From Zoroaster sp. YZ-2022 (Eukaryota > Echinodermata > Asteroidea > Forcipulatida > Zoroasteridae), in the NCBI GenBank assembly GCA_029582265.1, contig CM055828.1:3641402-3705401 (forward strand): a DNA stretch of 64,000 nucleotides. The letters are read 5' to 3'. This document shows, one piece after another, positions 60,416 through 64,000 of this stretch. How positions within the stretch are numbered: the first letter of the stretch is position 1; each line of letters opens with the position of its first letter. A program made the position numbers and the translations under genes. The notes beneath the pieces are model-generated. The model saw only the letters and a program-made list of their open reading frames with translations, had not been told where the DNA came from and did no database searches.

Positions 60416-60644
60416 TTAAAAGGGACAATATCGTCACGATCAATAGGGCATGGAATCAGACTGCCAGTTTTAGATTAACAGGGTGACTGAAAAAAATACC
60501 CCACATGAAAAGGTCATGGTAACGTTGCTGCTGCTGCATAAATGAGCCAGTAATTTTTCAGTCACCATGTTCATCTTAAATTAGGACACCGATTCCATGC
60601 CATGCTGAAAGTCTGCTCTGATCGTGACGATACTGTCCCTTTAA
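60416..60644. mobile_element. TTAA-type palindromic MITE family A, copy 3
   Basis: AAGGGACAATATCGTCACGA at left, ..CGTGACGATACTGTCCCTT at right, TTAA on both flanks (60416, 60641). Confidence 0.85.
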
Positions 60645-61299
60645 GTTCAAGGTTGGTAGATGAATATTATATCATTGGACTGATAACTGTGTGGTGGGAT
60701 TGATGAATTTTGTCATTTTAGTCAAAGTAATGCTAAATGAAAAGGCAAATATTCGTGTGCAGTTTTGTAAAAAAAAAATTAATATTTAAAACAAATTTAA
60801 TCCACAATTCTTTTTACATCAGACAATTTTCGAAATATGTAAATTATATTCTTTGAAATATTAGCTATTAAAAAGATTTTAAAAACAACTTGTTTACTGT
60901 AAGGCAAGATCCACGTGCAGTATTTTATACAAAATTTAAATATTTAAACAAATGTATCCACAATTATTTTTACATTCAGACAATTTTCATTCAAGTGAAC
61001 CATTTTCAGAATAGACTTAAGTATATATTGCATTCTTTGAAATAATAGCTATTAAAAAGATTTTAAAAAGCAACTTGTTTACTGTATTAATAAACTTGTA
61101 TACGAGTCATGGGTATGTCATGAGTGTTGATGACAACCGGAATTCTGCTATTAAACCATACCCAACACAGAGCTGCCCGCCGGCGGTGGTGCAAACATCT
61201 GGAAGGGATGGTCCCGAAAGTTCGTGCTTACAATATTGAAATTCTCCGCACCAGGTTTTTGGTAATTTACAAGATTTTATGAATTGAAGTGCGCTAGCA
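60645..61299. other. No gene recognised
   Basis: AT-rich. Contains a loose direct duplication (AATATTTAAA..ACAAAT..TCCACAATT..TTTTTACAT near 60780 and 60937). Confidence 0.4.
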
Positions 61300-62355
61300 T
61301 TTTATAGAATAGAATAGAATAGAATAGAAATTTTGTCCGCATCATAAAAATACAGAAATTTAGTTTCCATTGGCACATTTAAAAATTTAAAACTACATTT
61401 AGTTAAAAACAATAATTTTATCCACAAAAATTACACAAATTAAGAAGACGAAATATACACTCAAACATACAAATGAATAAATACCCCTATTTACGAACAG
61501 CCAAGGTGTTAAATAAATGAATGGAGTTGGGAACAAAGGATTGCCTGTATCGAGTAAGGTTTGTGCGGGGAACACAAAGTCTGAGCCCGGATCTATTAAA
61601 AACAAAACAGTCAAAAAGTGGATGAGTTGGATCAGATAAAATAAAATGTACTTTAGATATTGCACGTTCCAAGAAGATTTTATCATATGTTGGGAAGGTG
61701 ACTGAGACCTACAGAGCGCTGGGCCATTTTACGAATGCGCTCAAACCTGTCCGTATTTTTCTGTGAAAGTGAACCATATACACTGACTATGTTAAAAGTA
61801 ACAATGCTCTGTATTATAGACTGATAAAATAAACGTAAAATCGTCTTATCGACATTGATTGAACTGTTTAAGCTTACGAAGAAAAAACATACGTTGCATG
61901 GCCTTGCCAAAAACTACCTGAGTGTTTTTGTTCCAGTTCAGTTTGTCATCTATTACAGTACCAAGGTATTTGTACTCATTAACCCTTTCTAATTCGCTGT
62001 CATTTATATAAACAGGTTCATAAACTCCAGTGTTGCGACGAAAATCTACAATCATCTCTTTAGTTTTCTTAACATTAATAGTTAAAAAATGACGATCACA
62101 CCAGTCCACAAACTTTGCTACCTCCGATATATAACATAGTGCGTCATCTTTTAAGTAGCCTGTAATAACCGTCATCTGCATATTTGATTATACTACAATT
62201 TGGACTTGAGCAGAGACAATCACTTGTGTAAAAAGAAAATAACAGCGGTGAGATGACACACCCTTGAGGGGCACCCGTGTTGATTATCCTGACCTTTGAA
62301 TTAACGTCTCCAATTTTTACCCACTGTGGCCTATTCAGTAGAAAATTAAACATAA
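61300..62355 (-). pseudogene. 5'-truncated, frameshifted non-LTR retrotransposon (RT C-terminal half)
   Basis: Reading leftward: GAPQGCVISPLLFSFYTSDC and KYADD (about 62350-62165), a frameshift at YADD, then VDWCDRHFLTINVKKTKEMI and VNEYKYLGTVIDDKLNWNKN, a second frameshift near 61870-61900, FERIRKMAQRSVG, a third frame with HPLFDCFVFNRSGLRLCVPR. It ends in a (TTCTA)n tail (61303-61330). At least three frameshifts; a different clade from the L2 at 41 kb. Confidence 0.87.
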
Positions 62356-62824
62356 AAGGAACCAGTAAATATGCTGCAAGACTTGAATAAGTACAACAAA
62401 AATAACCGCTCTGCGAGTACGCGGGGCTGATGATTCATTGCGCACACGTACACTGAGATGAGAGACGAATACTGTTGTTAAAAGTGCAAGTACACGTACA
62501 CACATGTGAATGTCCCAAGTCTATGTAGAATGTTGATAGACAATGTACTGTATGTAGATATATTAAACTGCATATGTTCCTGAATGTGTTTAAACCGACG
62601 CCAGTGTTGGTTAGCATGTGGGATAAGTACAGCTAGTGTAATATGTAAATACTTTTCAAGGTCTACAATGATGTGCCGCTCTGAGTAATTACGCATGACG
62701 TGTCTGGTCTACCATAGTATAGATCGAGCATAGAGCAAGACGCCTGCCGACTTAAAAGCCTCTCAGACGGCGTGTGTTCGGAGTGTGTTCTCCGCTGCAA
62801 AGCAACGAAGTCGAACATACCATC

Positions 62825-62960
62825 ATGGCGTCTGAACATAACCTTCATGTTCAAACTCGCTATCTGAACTTCATGCGGTGCCGCAAGCATCGTCTGTCGA
62901 CAATGGTTGTGCTCATGTTTGCTGGTTCCTTCGTTGCTGGACTCCTGTTTCATGCATTTG
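62825..62960 (+). CDS. Probable first coding exon of a type II membrane protein
   Basis: ATG 62825 opens 45 codons, MASEHNLHVQTRYLNFMRCR.., with a basic RCRKHR stretch followed by a ~20-residue hydrophobic segment (TMVVLMFAGSFVAGLLFHAF), then donor G|GTAAGT in phase 1 at 62960. A short cytoplasmic tail, basic stop and signal-anchor are typical of Golgi glycosyltransferases and sulfotransferases, but nothing specifies the family. The next exon is not found in the window. Confidence 0.5.
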
Positions 62961-64000
62961 GTAAGTGTGCCATAATAATTGACCTAAACGTGTAAGGATC
63001 ATATCGTATCAAAATGAGTATTGGAAAATTGCCCTGAGTGACTGGATGGAAGAAGGAACACAATAAATAATGACTTATTTTCCATTGCATTATCATATAC
63101 GACTGAGCTATGAGTCCACGGATACAGTTAAGCCAAATGCACGCACCGGCGGAGGGGGGGGACCATAGTCCCCCACCCAAGTAAAATGGAGGTAGCTACC
63201 TCCATGATGAGCCAGAATACTTGGCAACTTGGTCTTGAAAACGTTCATATTGCATAAGAGAGTGCTAGAAAGTAGAATCCAAAATGTTCAGCTTATTATA
63301 TTAGTTATATTACGTTGTGTTCTTAAACGAGGAAATAGTGAAAATTCATTTAGATTGGTTGATTGTAATGTGGAATCACAGAGGTAGTACTAATACTAAT
63401 AGTATACGGGTAGTGAATTACCAGTGATCACCAGTCAACACCATGGAGGTACGAACTGAATAATGATTTACCACTACAATTGATCGAGCCAATGGTCGAA
63501 CCATTAGCTCGAACCATAGAGCTAAAATGGCTCAGCAATGGAAAAGGAAACCTTTAATTATTGTCTTCCTCCATGGCCGGCTGGACCACAAGTAATAGTA
63601 ACCGTATTTTACCATAACGCATTTGTACAAATAATATTCCAATACGGGACCGCGTTTGGAGTATATGATGCCCATGTGCATGCACAGTGTACATACCCAA
63701 TTGCCCATATAACTAGCAGCTCCGCTCTAATTCTAAAGGATTTATATCCTGTTCACTCAGCGCAGATCAGAGCAAACGTGTACAATGTACATGTCTCTTG
63801 TCGTAGAGGTCAGATGTCAAGTCGTAGAGGTCACATGTCACGAATTATTTGTATTCAAAAATTCAGGGCTTGTCTCAAAATTTGCTCAGGCTTGGGTTTT
63901 GGCCATCAGTAGAAAGTAATGTACAAAGCCTGCGCCCAGGTAACCATCATCATGGTAGAAAACCTTTCTCCATGATCACCATTTTATTAGTTTAGTCTCC
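62961..64000. other. Presumed intron of the gene starting at 62825; nothing else recognised
   Basis: Contains a GGGGGGACCATAGTCCCCC hairpin (about 63155-63175), a dispersed repeat fragment (AGCTTATTATATTAG..GAGGAAATAGTGAAAATTCA, 63288-63352), and an unsupported open frame at 63538-63912. Confidence 0.4.

Noticed and set aside
63538..63912. 124-residue plus-strand frame
   Set aside because: Contains a short direct repeat (GTCGTAGAGGTCA) and no recognisable domain; treated as chance.

Overview
The window looks like marine invertebrate (deuterostome) nuclear DNA, most likely echinoderm or a close relative. It has vertebrate-like proteins split by GT-AG introns, AT-rich introns up to 24 kb, an L2-clade LINE whose 3' end is shared with a tRNA-derived SINE, and very many short palindromic transposons (MITEs). 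The species call is inference from repeat style; no marker gene fixes it.

Layout: (1) 1-102 is the end of a + strand gene whose last 33 residues look like the C-terminus of the ciliary dynein-arm docking protein ODAD2/ARMC4. (2) 1.1-7.4 kb is repetitive: an 81-bp minisatellite, two arrays of a hairpin-forming ~36-bp satellite, and a foldback structure whose ~650-bp inverted arms carry tRNA-like modules. (3) 11.46-46.51 kb (possibly to 54.6 kb) on the - strand is a trafficking kinesin adaptor, TRAK/Milton. I could chain 15 coding exons with consistent splice phases (3861 nt, 1286 codons plus stop). Its 24.3-kb second intron holds two candidate alternative first exons that splice in the same phase, plus a LINE nested in a Harbinger-like DNA transposon. 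(4) 55.65-59.63 kb on the + strand is a four-exon, divergent DNA primase large subunit (PRIM2-like) gene. It keeps all four Fe-S cluster cysteines but ends in a ~300-residue tail containing eight to nine copies of a 29-residue repeat. (5) 61.3-62.36 kb is a decayed, 5'-truncated LINE on the - strand. (6) 62.8 kb is a likely first coding exon of a type II membrane protein that continues beyond the window.

How it fits together: TRAK links mitochondria to kinesin and dynein; ODAD2 anchors axonemal dynein; PRIM2 starts DNA synthesis. These are ordinary unlinked neighbours, not an operon. TRAK and the PRIM2-like gene lie head to head, with about 1 kb between a possible TRAK noncoding first exon and the primase start. 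Most of the rest is transposon-derived: TTAA-flanked MITE families, a MULE-like MITE pair with 9-bp target duplications around the primase gene, and several long palindromes. No CRISPR, operon or prokaryotic system is present.
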